A DNA stretch of 12,438 bases from an uncultured Lachnospiraceae bacterium (lineage in GTDB: Bacteria > Bacillota > Clostridia > Lachnospirales > Lachnospiraceae), in assembly GCA_958446555.1 (NCBI GenBank), contig CAUCWU010000032.1:1-12438 (forward strand), written 5' to 3'. Positions 1 through 8,359 of this stretch are shown here, piece by piece. The position numbers and the translations under genes are program-made. Within the stretch, counting starts at the first letter, position 1; every line of letters starts with the position of its first letter. A model generated the notes under the pieces. The model searched no databases and was not told the origin of the DNA. It worked only from the letters and a program-made list of their open reading frames with translations.

Positions 1-143
1 ATCGCGATACCTTTTTCTAAGATAGCCGCCATCAGCTCGCCAGTATTATTAAATTGTTCTGTGGCTATATTCTTATAACCTTGCTCATTCAATACCTGAA
101 ATGCATAGGACAGCATATAATAGATGTTTTGAATCGGTATCAC
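1..143 (-). CDS. mcrC: McrC, N-terminal part (nuclease partner of McrB), cut by window edge
   Basis: Only the first 47 codons lie in the window. The protein starts VIPIQNIYYMLSYAFQVL, a beginning I recognise from the McrC family of Firmicutes. McrC is the partner that stimulates the GTPase of the McrB ring and carries the PD-(D/E)XK nuclease in its C-terminal half, which is outside the window. The start is a GTG at 143-141. It overlaps the TGA stop of mcrB (142-140) in a GTGA arrangement, so translation is probably coupled. An AAGGAG-type ribosome binding site sits at 151-158, seven bases upstream. The first in-frame ATG (residue 10) would remove the conserved PIQNIYY stretch, so GTG is preferred. 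Family assignment is firm from the motif and from position after mcrB. Whether the nuclease domain is intact cannot be judged here. Confidence 0.9.
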   Translation of the reverse strand, partial: MIPIQNIYYMLSYAFQVLNEQGYKNIATEQFNNTGELMAAILEKGIA

Positions 144-2626
144 TTAATCGTACTCCTTAGATTTTCGCTCCAATCTTTCACCTTCATAGGTTCATCAAAC
201 CAGTATTCTTTCAATAAAGGTATCAGCTCATATTCCACAACACCATAAAGCCAACTATCGTCAATTGTATCAGGCTGTAAATTACAGAAGTAGCTGTGAC
301 CAATACAGAACCCTTCGCCCAGAGATTCATCGACGGAAATCTCTCTATTCAAACTCTCGACGCAACTGATCAGTTTGTTGAACTTCTCATTATCTAATGC
401 CATGCGGTACTCACGGAACCCCGGAGTCTCAAAACCCGGCTTAATATCAAAGAAAGCAAACCTTCTACGAAGTGCATAATCCAGCATAGCCAGGCTTCTG
501 TCTGCAGTATTCATCATGCCAATAATATAGACATTCTTCGGCACTGCAAACTTTTCATCCGAATACAGAAGCTGTAGCGCATTTCCTCGCTTATCATTTT
601 CAATCAGCATAAACAGCTCGCCAAAGATCTTACTCAGATTGCCGCGATTGATTTCATCTATGATAAAGAAATACTCATTATCACTATCTACCTCGGCCTT
701 CTTGCAGAAATTGTAGAATGCCCCCTTCTTCAGTTCAAATCCTGTAGCAGATGGACGAAAGCCCATAATAAAATCTTCATAGGAATAACTCTGATGGAAC
801 TGTACCATCATGACACGCTCTACATCTTTTACCCCCATCATAGAATAGGCCAAGCGCTTAGCAGCATATGTTTTTCCTACTCCTGGTGCACCCTGCAAGA
901 TAATATTTTTCTTATTTCTAAGCAAGCCAACTAATCTGGTATAATTATCTTCAGACATGTACACATCATCCAGGAAATTTTCTGCTGTGTACTCCGGATA
1001 GGCAATTTCCTGCTCATCATCTGTAATATCGTCTTCCTCAAACAAAGCCTTAATTTCTTGTACGAAGTCACTATATGGCGTAATATCGGTCAAAGTCTTC
1101 TGAGGGGACTGATGATTAATTGTCCAATCGCCCTTGTTCGTCCAATTTACTTTTCTAACATTGGAATATTCATCTGTGCGATCTGCATCATATTCATAAT
1201 CAGACTCAACAATTCCTTTGCCAAGAATTCCATTATTGCCTTTTTTAACGTATACCACGTCGCCAATCTTAATATCATGTACAAACTGCCAAGTAGCATG
1301 AGCTGAATTCTTATAGGAACTGCTATCACCGTATTCTTTCTTCATCTGCTGTTTCATTTCATCCTTAGAGCTGAATACTCCAAGATCTCCAATCTCGCCC
1401 CAGCCCAGAAGCATATAACCGTTCTTATAACACTCTTCCCATTTATCAGCGTTTTGTCCTGGAGCATAAATCCAGTAATGAACTGTATCGACATCACTAT
1501 CTGCAAGAGCATCGCTATCATTCGTTTTCTTACTCTTTGCATCAGAGACACCTTTTTTGAAAATATCCGATGCCATCTCCGCTGTTAATTCCACTGACTT
1601 GCCTGCTTCAGTAAGTGTCCACACACCTCTTACGCTTTTATCAATGTATCCCGCTCCAACGAGATAGTTTCTGGCGAAAGCAACTTCATTTTCAAATTTG
1701 TTAACCTTCGTTTTCCCTCTGGTTTCGCTTACTATCTCATCCGACAAATGCTCGTTTTCTATAATTTTCTTTCTCGCTTCTACCGGTGTCGCAGATCCTC
1801 CTAAATCGCGTAACGCCTGTAGCAATGGCATAAACCACTTAAGAAATTCTGCTTTCGAAGTCTTTTTACCTTTTTCAGCAGCCTTTTCCTGATTGACTTG
1901 CTCAGAGATCACCCAGGCCGTATAGGATAAATCAGGAAAGTTCTTGTATTTATATTCACCTGCATCCAGAGCTTTCTTACACAAATCCTTTATTTCAAGA
2001 TAATCTGCAGCATACGGCACTTTCTTAAGCTTCTTCTCGGCTGCGACAACAAACTCGCCAGACATATTCTGGACATCTGCTATAAACCAGCGGTTTCTGG
2101 AATCCAAGTTGATAAATGTATAAGGACGAATCCAATAAAGGCCCATCGTAATATTCCAGCGAATGCAAAGCTGATCATGTACCTTGTCATAAGCCTCGGA
2201 GAATTTCTGACGGTTATCCTCTGTGTCATTGTCAGCCAATGCAAGAGCTACCTCAAACAAACTCCACAAGTTATCAATATCATTTGCTTTTCTATCATCC
2301 TTAAATCCATAAAACGTTGCCTTTAGATTATTAAGAACCGGAATTCCATCAAAATTGCTCGGCACAGTTGCAGCAATTCCAAACTCTGACGCTATCCCGT
2401 TAAGAATAGCAATTCTATTAGCATTTGTTATTCCCTTGTTGAATGTGCCAAAGATGGTGAACGGATCAATATCAATAATCTCATCACCACTTTCAAGTTT
2501 CGGAACACTAATTCCAACAGTGTCATACACCGCATACATTTTCTGAATAAGAGTCTTTCTATCAGTTTTGAAAGGAAGAAGCTTAGTAGCAAACTCCGTG
2601 TAAAAATCTATCCAATCGTATTGCAT
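140..2626 (-). CDS. mcrB: McrB-type AAA+ GTPase with Mrr_N-like and EVE-like domains
   Basis: This is the motor and DNA-reading subunit of a McrBC-type modification-dependent restriction system. Residues 1-210 form a region without a domain name known to me, with a conserved-looking patch WIRPYTFINLDSRNRW (165-180). Residues about 258-345 look like an Mrr_N winged helix (FLKWFMPLLQALRDLGG to RGVWTLTEAG). Residues about 381-510 look like an EVE/PUA-type fold (YWIYAPG 384-390, LLGWGEIGDLG 406-416), a fold known to bind modified bases. Residues about 560-810 are the McrB AAA+ domain: Walker A GAPGVGKT 579-586, Walker B FFIIDE 653-658, the McrB signature MNTADRS 705-711, and LDYALRRRF 715-723 with likely arginine fingers. 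All core motifs are intact, so GTP hydrolysis is expected. At 828 residues it is much longer than E. coli McrB (about 460). It follows the peptidase gene by 23 bases and overlaps mcrC. The McrB assignment is firm; the two reader domains are by eye. Confidence 0.93.
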   Translation of the reverse strand: MQYDWIDFYTEFATKLLPFKTDRKTLIQKMYAVYDTVGISVPKLESGDEIIDIDPFTIFGTFNKGITNANRIAILNGIASEFGIAATVPSNFDGIPVLNNLKATFYGFKDDRKANDIDNLWSLFEVALALADNDTEDNRQKFSEAYDKVHDQLCIRWNITMGLYWIRPYTFINLDSRNRWFIADVQNMSGEFVVAAEKKLKKVPYAADYLEIKDLCKKALDAGEYKYKNFPDLSYTAWVISEQVNQEKAAEKGKKTSKAEFLKWFMPLLQALRDLGGSATPVEARKKIIENEHLSDEIVSETRGKTKVNKFENEVAFARNYLVGAGYIDKSVRGVWTLTEAGKSVELTAEMASDIFKKGVSDAKSKKTNDSDALADSDVDTVHYWIYAPGQNADKWEECYKNGYMLLGWGEIGDLGVFSSKDEMKQQMKKEYGDSSSYKNSAHATWQFVHDIKIGDVVYVKKGNNGILGKGIVESDYEYDADRTDEYSNVRKVNWTNKGDWTINHQSPQKTLTDITPYSDFVQEIKALFEEDDITDDEQEIAYPEYTAENFLDDVYMSEDNYTRLVGLLRNKKNIILQGAPGVGKTYAAKRLAYSMMGVKDVERVMMVQFHQSYSYEDFIMGFRPSATGFELKKGAFYNFCKKAEVDSDNEYFFIIDEINRGNLSKIFGELFMLIENDKRGNALQLLYSDEKFAVPKNVYIIGMMNTADRSLAMLDYALRRRFAFFDIKPGFETPGFREYRMALDNEKFNKLISCVESLNREISVDESLGEGFCIGHSYFCNLQPDTIDDSWLYGVVEYELIPLLKEYWFDEPMKVKDWSENLRSTIK
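151..158 (-). promoter_or_regulatory. Ribosome binding site of mcrC
   Basis: AAGGAGTA on the minus strand, seven bases before the GTG start of mcrC and inside the last codons of mcrB. It supports the GTG over the internal ATG and implies that mcrC is translated in step with mcrB. Confidence 0.75.
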
Positions 2627-2636
2627 TTAATAAAGT

Positions 2637-2645
2637 ACCTCCTTA
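2637..2645 (-). promoter_or_regulatory. Ribosome binding site of mcrB
   Basis: TAAGGAGGT on the minus strand, ten bases before the ATG at 2626-2624. It lies in the 23-base gap after the peptidase gene. It is a near-perfect Shine-Dalgarno and confirms the mcrB start. No promoter or terminator fits in this gap, so mcrB is likely cotranscribed with the genes before it. Confidence 0.8.
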
Positions 2646-2649
2646 TGCA

Positions 2650-5199
2650 TTATCCCAATTTTGAACTACCAAGTGGCTCAAATCCACAAGATTCCAACAT
2701 CTCATTAATCTCATATATGCTATTCTCGGCACATGAGCTTAATACGCATCTATAAGCATTATTTTGTGGATTAGTTGGCTTTATATTGAAATCGGTTTTC
2801 CCAACTAACATTTCTGCTTCAGGCACTGAAAGCTGCAATCCGTAACACAATCCCAAAACCGTTTGAATTGTTGTGGGATATTCTTCTTCATTTCTTAATC
2901 TCTGTATTGTACGTTCGCCCACCAATGAGGCGTCTGCTAATTTCTTATTAGAAAGCTTTTTCTCTTTCATAAGCTGTACCAATGTTTCAGAGAAGGCTCC
3001 TGGATACAATCTCATTGCATCAGCACTTCGACTTGCTCTCTGAATTTGAGATAACAATGTTCTGTTGTGAGCATTCATCTCAAATGAGTATTCTTGTGCT
3101 GCCACCTGACTCGGTGTCTTGTACATCATTTGGGTATAGTATTTTTGTCCCTGATACTTCGACTGATAACTATATCCCTTATCAAAAGCAAGACAACATT
3201 CATCCATGTGAGATAAAGCATACTGTGTAAGTTTTACTCGCCCATCTGAATGTATGATATACTTCTCATCACCAAGGCAAACATGGCCCTCAACATAAAC
3301 AAACTTTCCTGTATCAATGGCTTTTCTAAAGTCTTTATTTAAACAATACGCCTTAAATAAATCAGCTGATGATATTGTGAATGATTGATTATCCGTCAAG
3401 GCTGAGGCATCAAATGAAAATGGAGTAACATATTGTCCATTAACATATGTAAATGCACCATCAACTTTTGCATACCCCATTTCTCTTATGCGCATCTTAA
3501 CTGCCTGTTTTGATAATCCGTAGAAATCAGCTAATTCTGAAATCATTTTCTCGATTTGATAACCATCAGTACCTTCAAAATGGATATGATACTTTTCTAT
3601 GAGTTCTGAAATTTTTATTTTTGCTGTATTGGTTGGCATCAAGATATGTGGAGCAACACCGTTAGCTTGCCACTCCATCCAATCTACAGCCTTCCACTTT
3701 TCTGAATCTTTTGCATTGCTACCTATAGAACACTGTATTATTTTCCCTAATTCATCATTTGCTCCAAGCATCTTCATCAAAGCATGATACGGTTGATGCC
3801 TATACCAATGGAAGCACTCATGCGCAATGGTAAAGTTCACAGTACCTAAGGTTCGCTCATAATAAACACGAGGGTCTATCAAAACTGTTCCACGTTTGGC
3901 ATTTCTGATAACGATATTCTTGTTTTTATCCTTAATATTTCCGTCTTCAAAAACAACCAAACCAAAAATATCAAGTTCTGATGAAAGTAACGAATCTTCT
4001 ATAATCAAAAGGCCCATATCCTCTGCAATCTTTCTAATAGGAACAGGTACCGGTTCCTGTAAAGCCAAAGGATAATATTTCTCCAAAAATTTTGTAGCTT
4101 CATTTTCAAAAGCATCTCTGGAAATAATCGGTACTAATTCACCAGAATACTTGTCATTATCTGAATCTTCCTGTTGCTCACATTCATTAATATTTATAAT
4201 TTCAAAATCTGTTAATTCCACACCTAAAAGAACGTTACACTTTACATCAAGCCATTTTTCAGTAAACGAAACTCTACCAGTTGAAGATATGGAATGTTCG
4301 ATATCACAACTTACGATTACAGAAAAACTAATCGCACCATCATCCACTTGTTCAATATGGATTACATTTTGGATTTCAATATCTGATAGTGTAGCTTTAT
4401 TCTCTTTCACTTTTTCCGTCATATAATCAAGAACAGCGTCTTTTATCTCATCATATCTTCTTTGGTCGATTAATTTTTGTAAAGGACTTTCATCCTGAGC
4501 ATCATAATAGTCTAGTCTTGAATCATTCAATTCTTTTCGTACTGCTCTCCAGTTTTTCATATACATGTCCATATATGCAATGAATGTAGAATTATGCGTA
4601 CGTTCCCTCAAATGAATCAATTCATGTAAAATAACATATTCTAAACATTCAATAGGTTTTTGGGCCAACTGCAGATTAAACCACAGCTTCTTTTTTTCAG
4701 TGTTACAGGTTCCCCAACGCGTAACCATATATTTTGTTTGCCATGACTCACAGTGAAGCGCAGTAATTTGTTCCCATTTAGGAAGAAGTCTTTCTATCTC
4801 AACTTTTAGTAAGCTACGATACTGCTCACGCACATAGTTTTCTCGTTGCTTAACCGTACTATCTTCTCTCATTGAGAGAATCACTTTATCTCCTTGAATT
4901 TCAAAGCTGTTCTTTTGAGCATCTGGTACAAAGGATAAGTAATACTGTTTCCCCCAGATGTACATAGTTTCACCGCTAACATACTGTCGCTTAGCACTTC
5001 TTGGTTGCTGCTGGAACTTCTCAATTTGTTTTTTTATCCAACTGAGATTGGTTCGAGCATACACCTCGATTGCCTTATCATCCATTGATAATGGTGCCGA
5101 AACAACAACATGTCCATCAGGCGGTTTTATCTGAAGGTGCATGTTCTTAATATTCTTTTTTTGAATATCAATCGGTATGCCCGAAATCACAATTCTCAT
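2650..5199 (-). CDS. Fusion protein: YgjP-like zinc peptidase, ImmA/IrrE-like zinc peptidase and XRE-like helix-turn-helix
   Basis: Two predicted metallopeptidases share one 849-residue chain. Residues 1-235 match the YgjP/DUF45 (M48-like) family over its usual full length: RWGTC at 161-165, zinc motif HELIH at 192-196 and likely third ligand H202. Residues 236-345 are a short helical stretch and a strand-rich segment I do not recognise, ending in an acidic linker. Residues about 345-576 are ImmA/IrrE-like: HECFH 460-464 with the typical downstream EWQAN...LMP (E509 as likely third ligand) and a terminal helical motif LADFYGLSKQAVKMRIREMG. Residues 577-733 are unrecognised. Residues about 734-800 look like an XRE-type helix-turn-helix. 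No signal peptide or membrane segment is seen, so it is cytoplasmic. Both active sites look complete. It starts three bases after hsdR, with its ribosome binding site inside hsdR. No good internal start is visible near the domain joint (M260 lacks a Shine-Dalgarno), supporting one polypeptide. The substrate is unknown; control of neighbouring restriction genes or proteins is inference. Confidence 0.88.
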   Translation of the reverse strand: MRIVISGIPIDIQKKNIKNMHLQIKPPDGHVVVSAPLSMDDKAIEVYARTNLSWIKKQIEKFQQQPRSAKRQYVSGETMYIWGKQYYLSFVPDAQKNSFEIQGDKVILSMREDSTVKQRENYVREQYRSLLKVEIERLLPKWEQITALHCESWQTKYMVTRWGTCNTEKKKLWFNLQLAQKPIECLEYVILHELIHLRERTHNSTFIAYMDMYMKNWRAVRKELNDSRLDYYDAQDESPLQKLIDQRRYDEIKDAVLDYMTEKVKENKATLSDIEIQNVIHIEQVDDGAISFSVIVSCDIEHSISSTGRVSFTEKWLDVKCNVLLGVELTDFEIININECEQQEDSDNDKYSGELVPIISRDAFENEATKFLEKYYPLALQEPVPVPIRKIAEDMGLLIIEDSLLSSELDIFGLVVFEDGNIKDKNKNIVIRNAKRGTVLIDPRVYYERTLGTVNFTIAHECFHWYRHQPYHALMKMLGANDELGKIIQCSIGSNAKDSEKWKAVDWMEWQANGVAPHILMPTNTAKIKISELIEKYHIHFEGTDGYQIEKMISELADFYGLSKQAVKMRIREMGYAKVDGAFTYVNGQYVTPFSFDASALTDNQSFTISSADLFKAYCLNKDFRKAIDTGKFVYVEGHVCLGDEKYIIHSDGRVKLTQYALSHMDECCLAFDKGYSYQSKYQGQKYYTQMMYKTPSQVAAQEYSFEMNAHNRTLLSQIQRASRSADAMRLYPGAFSETLVQLMKEKKLSNKKLADASLVGERTIQRLRNEEEYPTTIQTVLGLCYGLQLSVPEAEMLVGKTDFNIKPTNPQNNAYRCVLSSCAENSIYEINEMLESCGFEPLGSSKLG

Positions 5200-5202
5200 C
5201 TA

Positions 5203-8200
5203 TTAATATTCCTCCTGCTTCTCAATAATCTTGTACAGATGTTCAACCTCTGTATCATCATTGAGAATTGCAAACAACGCTCTCTTGATTCTTCTTTCTT
5301 TGATTGAATCCCCACGAAAACCACTCATCTTACTATCCATAACAGCTTTATGAAGTTCAATAGCCAACGCTTCATCTCCGCCAACATTATCATATAATGC
5401 TTGCATGGCTTTACTATGTCTCACACTTTCAGGATAGTCTTCATTTTCTTCCGGATGGTCAACATTCTTTGCGAGTTTAATATATTCATCAAGAAGTTCC
5501 TTATAGGACAAAACGCCCTTCTGTCTATCTTGAATCAGTTTATCCAAAATCGCTGACATCTTTTCATAGTATTTTGGATTTACAGTTACCTTTTCTACCA
5601 TTTTACGACGGATATTGTTTTCAATTGCTTCGGCCGCACCTTCTTTCTGACCAGAAGGCGTATCTTCTCCGGTCATCGTCTCACCTTGATCCATTACGAA
5701 ATCGAGAAGTGTTAGGTCATCAAATTCACCAATTTTGATACTATCAGAAGCCATAATGTAATTATCAATAAGTTTGCGCATATCCGGTTCATATGCCTTA
5801 AAATCTAAGAAGTCGCCGCTCTTGTTTCCAATAGTCTGTTTAAGTTCAATATAAAAATGAACTTTATTCTCATAATCATTCATTTCCGCTGCCGTGCATT
5901 CGTCAACCATGTATTGTTTAGCTTCTGCAAATGCACGAACTAAACTACTAACAAGCTTATATAATTTTTCTCTAAGGCGAGCATAGATTTCATCCATGTC
6001 TTCGCTCATACCGGAAACTCCACAGAAATAATGCAAATACTGCAGATCTTCTCTTGGTGCTTCAACGCCTTCACAGAGTTCTTCCAATTCCTCGTAAATC
6101 TCTTTGAAATGTTTAATTGATTCGGCAGCTCTGTCTTTAAGAAGTCCATCTACATCTTCAGGGGCATAGTTCTCAAATGCTCCAGATGTGTACTTATCCA
6201 TAGCATTTTTCAAATTTCCAAAAAGCTGCTTGTAATCCACAATATAACCAAATTCCTTGGTATCACCATCTAATCTATTTACACGACAGATAGCTTGGAA
6301 TAAACCGTGGTCTTGCATACTCTTATCAATGTAAAGATATGTACAAGGAGGTGCATCAAATCCTGTGAGAAGCTTATCAACTACAATAAGTAGCTTCATA
6401 TTCGCAGGCTCATTGATAAACTTTTCCTTTGCCTCTTTCTCAAATTCCTCCACTTTCTTCTGAATAGAAACTTTCTCCGGAAGATTGTCAGGATCAAGTC
6501 CTAACATGCGAAGATAAATCTCATATTTTTCAAAAGTCTCTGTTTCCTCATCTGCACTTACGGTATCTGTTCTGAGGTCTCCTGCCTGTGGTGTATATGA
6601 TGAAATGATTGCACATTTTTTAAACCCACGCTGCTGGAAAATTTCATAATATTTGCATGCTGAATAGATAGAATCCGCTACAAGAATTGCATTTCCATTA
6701 CCATCCATCAAACGAGGTTTCAAATCAAAATCCTGAATGATGTCCCAAGCAACACGCTCAAGTCTTGAACGTGAACTATAAATCTTCTGCATGCTTGCCC
6801 ATTTTTCTTTCAACTTTGCCTTTGCTCTGCTTGAAAGCGTACGAGTCTTTACATCAAACCACTGGTCAATCCTGTCATGGACTGTAATATCCTGTGGAAT
6901 ATCTCTATATTCGTATCTTAAATCAAGTACAACACCATCTCTAACCGCTTCATTGTATTTGTAGCTGTGGATGTATGTTCCGAAAACTTCGATACTTGTT
7001 TTCTTATCTTTCTTTAATAACGGTGTACCTGTGAAACCAATAAAGATTGCTTCCGGCATAATTGCCTGCATTGCTGCATGTAATTTACCAGACTGAGTTC
7101 TGTGACACTCATCAACAAATACAAAGATTTTACCCTTTGCCTTAAAATCGGCAGGAAGCGCTTTTTTTAACTCATCAATATACTTGTCGTAATCGGATTC
7201 TGTAGCTTCGCCACCACGACGGCCAAACTTATGCACCAATGAACACAACAGTGAATCATCATAAGAATTCAATTTTTGAAGCAAGTCATCACAACTCTTG
7301 GTTCTGGTGATTTTTTCATCGACGCCGATATAAGTCTTTTCAATCTGTTCATCCAGCTCATCCCTGTCTGTTACAATAAGCACGCGAGGATTTTCTTCTT
7401 GACAATTCGCAAGAATCCATTTTGAAAGCCAAACCATAGTAAGTGTTTTACCACTACCCTGAGTATGCCAAATAATGCCGCCACATTGCTTTGCCAATCT
7501 GTTCTGCGTACGCTTGATGCCATAAAACTGATTGTATCGACATACCTTTTTGATTCCTTTGTCATACACAACAAAGTTTTCAATAAGGTCAATAAAACAT
7601 TTTTTATCAAACATCTGGTAAAGTTGCTGTAAGAGCAGATTATCAATATGGTCGCAATAGTCCATTATGCGTGCATCTTCCGGATCACGCTCATCTTCAT
7701 TTTCATGAAATCCATCCGGCTTCCATTCCATATAATATTTTTCACCGGTCAGTATTGTTCCATAGCGAAGACCCTCTATTTCATTACCGGCCATACAGAA
7801 TTGCATCGTCGTAAAGAATGGCGCAATGAATCCATCTTTCTGGTTTGTCAGATTTTGACGAATACCATTAGAAACAGAGACACTACTTTTCTTCAATTCA
7901 ATGACAGCCATCGCAATACCATTCACATAAATTACGATGTCTGGTCTCTTTTCCTGACGGTCAACTACTGTAACTTCCTCCGCAATCGCAAAATCGTTAT
8001 TAGTAGGTGCTTCAATATCCATAAAGTAAACTGTCTTCGGTGCTCCGTCGGCTGTTTCCTTTACCTTTGCACCGTATTTCAAAAGGGAATAGACTTTATG
8101 ATTTGCATCATACAAACCATGTGTCATATCATCTGCTGCTTTTACTAGTTCAGAAACAGCACCGTCAATTAACTTCTGGCTGTATCCGCTAAGGCGTAAG

Positions 8201-8343
8201 TACGCACGAAGACGGTCTTCACGGATGTTCTTATTTGCGGCGTCTTTTAAATTGCCTAAATATTCATAATCAAGGATATCTCTATCCTTAAAGAAGCTAA
8301 CTACACGATCTTGGGTAGCTCTTTCAGTGTCGCCAATACTCAT
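5203..8343 (-). CDS. hsdR: Type I restriction enzyme subunit R (nuclease and DNA translocase)
   Basis: This is the cutting and motor subunit of the type I enzyme: with HsdM and HsdS it pulls in unmethylated DNA using ATP and cuts it far from the recognition site. The N-terminal nuclease has a PD-(D/E)XK pattern: D135 in RPDIVIYVNG, then E149 and K151 in VIELKK. The superfamily 2 helicase core follows: Walker A HTQGSGKT 293-300, DECH 411-414, FTGTP 437-441, and motif VI QAICRVNR 683-690. Residues about 730-1046 form the helical C-terminal part that normally docks on the methyltransferase. At 1046 residues it has the usual length for the family (EcoR124I HsdR is about 1040). All catalytic residues looked for are present and the frame is unbroken. 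It starts 14 bases after hsdS, with a strong ribosome binding site at the hsdS stop, and runs into the peptidase gene after three bases. Confidence 0.97.
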   Translation of the reverse strand: MSIGDTERATQDRVVSFFKDRDILDYEYLGNLKDAANKNIREDRLRAYLRLSGYSQKLIDGAVSELVKAADDMTHGLYDANHKVYSLLKYGAKVKETADGAPKTVYFMDIEAPTNNDFAIAEEVTVVDRQEKRPDIVIYVNGIAMAVIELKKSSVSVSNGIRQNLTNQKDGFIAPFFTTMQFCMAGNEIEGLRYGTILTGEKYYMEWKPDGFHENEDERDPEDARIMDYCDHIDNLLLQQLYQMFDKKCFIDLIENFVVYDKGIKKVCRYNQFYGIKRTQNRLAKQCGGIIWHTQGSGKTLTMVWLSKWILANCQEENPRVLIVTDRDELDEQIEKTYIGVDEKITRTKSCDDLLQKLNSYDDSLLCSLVHKFGRRGGEATESDYDKYIDELKKALPADFKAKGKIFVFVDECHRTQSGKLHAAMQAIMPEAIFIGFTGTPLLKKDKKTSIEVFGTYIHSYKYNEAVRDGVVLDLRYEYRDIPQDITVHDRIDQWFDVKTRTLSSRAKAKLKEKWASMQKIYSSRSRLERVAWDIIQDFDLKPRLMDGNGNAILVADSIYSACKYYEIFQQRGFKKCAIISSYTPQAGDLRTDTVSADEETETFEKYEIYLRMLGLDPDNLPEKVSIQKKVEEFEKEAKEKFINEPANMKLLIVVDKLLTGFDAPPCTYLYIDKSMQDHGLFQAICRVNRLDGDTKEFGYIVDYKQLFGNLKNAMDKYTSGAFENYAPEDVDGLLKDRAAESIKHFKEIYEELEELCEGVEAPREDLQYLHYFCGVSGMSEDMDEIYARLREKLYKLVSSLVRAFAEAKQYMVDECTAAEMNDYENKVHFYIELKQTIGNKSGDFLDFKAYEPDMRKLIDNYIMASDSIKIGEFDDLTLLDFVMDQGETMTGEDTPSGQKEGAAEAIENNIRRKMVEKVTVNPKYYEKMSAILDKLIQDRQKGVLSYKELLDEYIKLAKNVDHPEENEDYPESVRHSKAMQALYDNVGGDEALAIELHKAVMDSKMSGFRGDSIKERRIKRALFAILNDDTEVEHLYKIIEKQEEY
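5210..5216 (-). promoter_or_regulatory. Ribosome binding site of the double-peptidase gene, inside hsdR
   Basis: AGGAGGA on the minus strand lies in the last codons of hsdR, ten bases before the ATG at 5199-5197. The hsdR stop (5205-5203) is only three bases from this start, so the peptidase is probably translated by coupling to hsdR. This supports choosing this ATG. Confidence 0.75.
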
Positions 8344-8351
8344 GCGTACAT

Positions 8352-8359
8352 TCCTCCTT
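8352..8359 (-). promoter_or_regulatory. Ribosome binding site of hsdR, overlapping the hsdS stop codon
   Basis: AAGGAGGA on the minus strand, eight bases before the ATG at 8343-8341. Two bases of the hsdS stop codon TAA (8360-8358) belong to it. It is one of the strongest sites in the cluster and the overlap suggests coupling of hsdR to hsdS translation. Confidence 0.8.

Noticed and set aside
2627..2649. Internal promoter or terminator between the peptidase and mcrB
   Set aside because: The 23 bases are mostly taken up by the ribosome binding site, and no hairpin with a T-run is visible there or at other junctions.
4420..4495. Two overlapping genes instead of one fusion in the peptidase frame
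   Set aside because: The frame is continuous, and the Met at residue 260 (4422-4420) has no Shine-Dalgarno upstream, so a separate start for the ImmA half is not supported.
7648..8148. Plus-strand open frame of 166 codons opposite hsdR
   Set aside because: It lies wholly antisense to a complete HsdR with intact motifs, its composition (Cys, Ile, His rich) is what a reversed coding strand gives, and it resembles no family I know.
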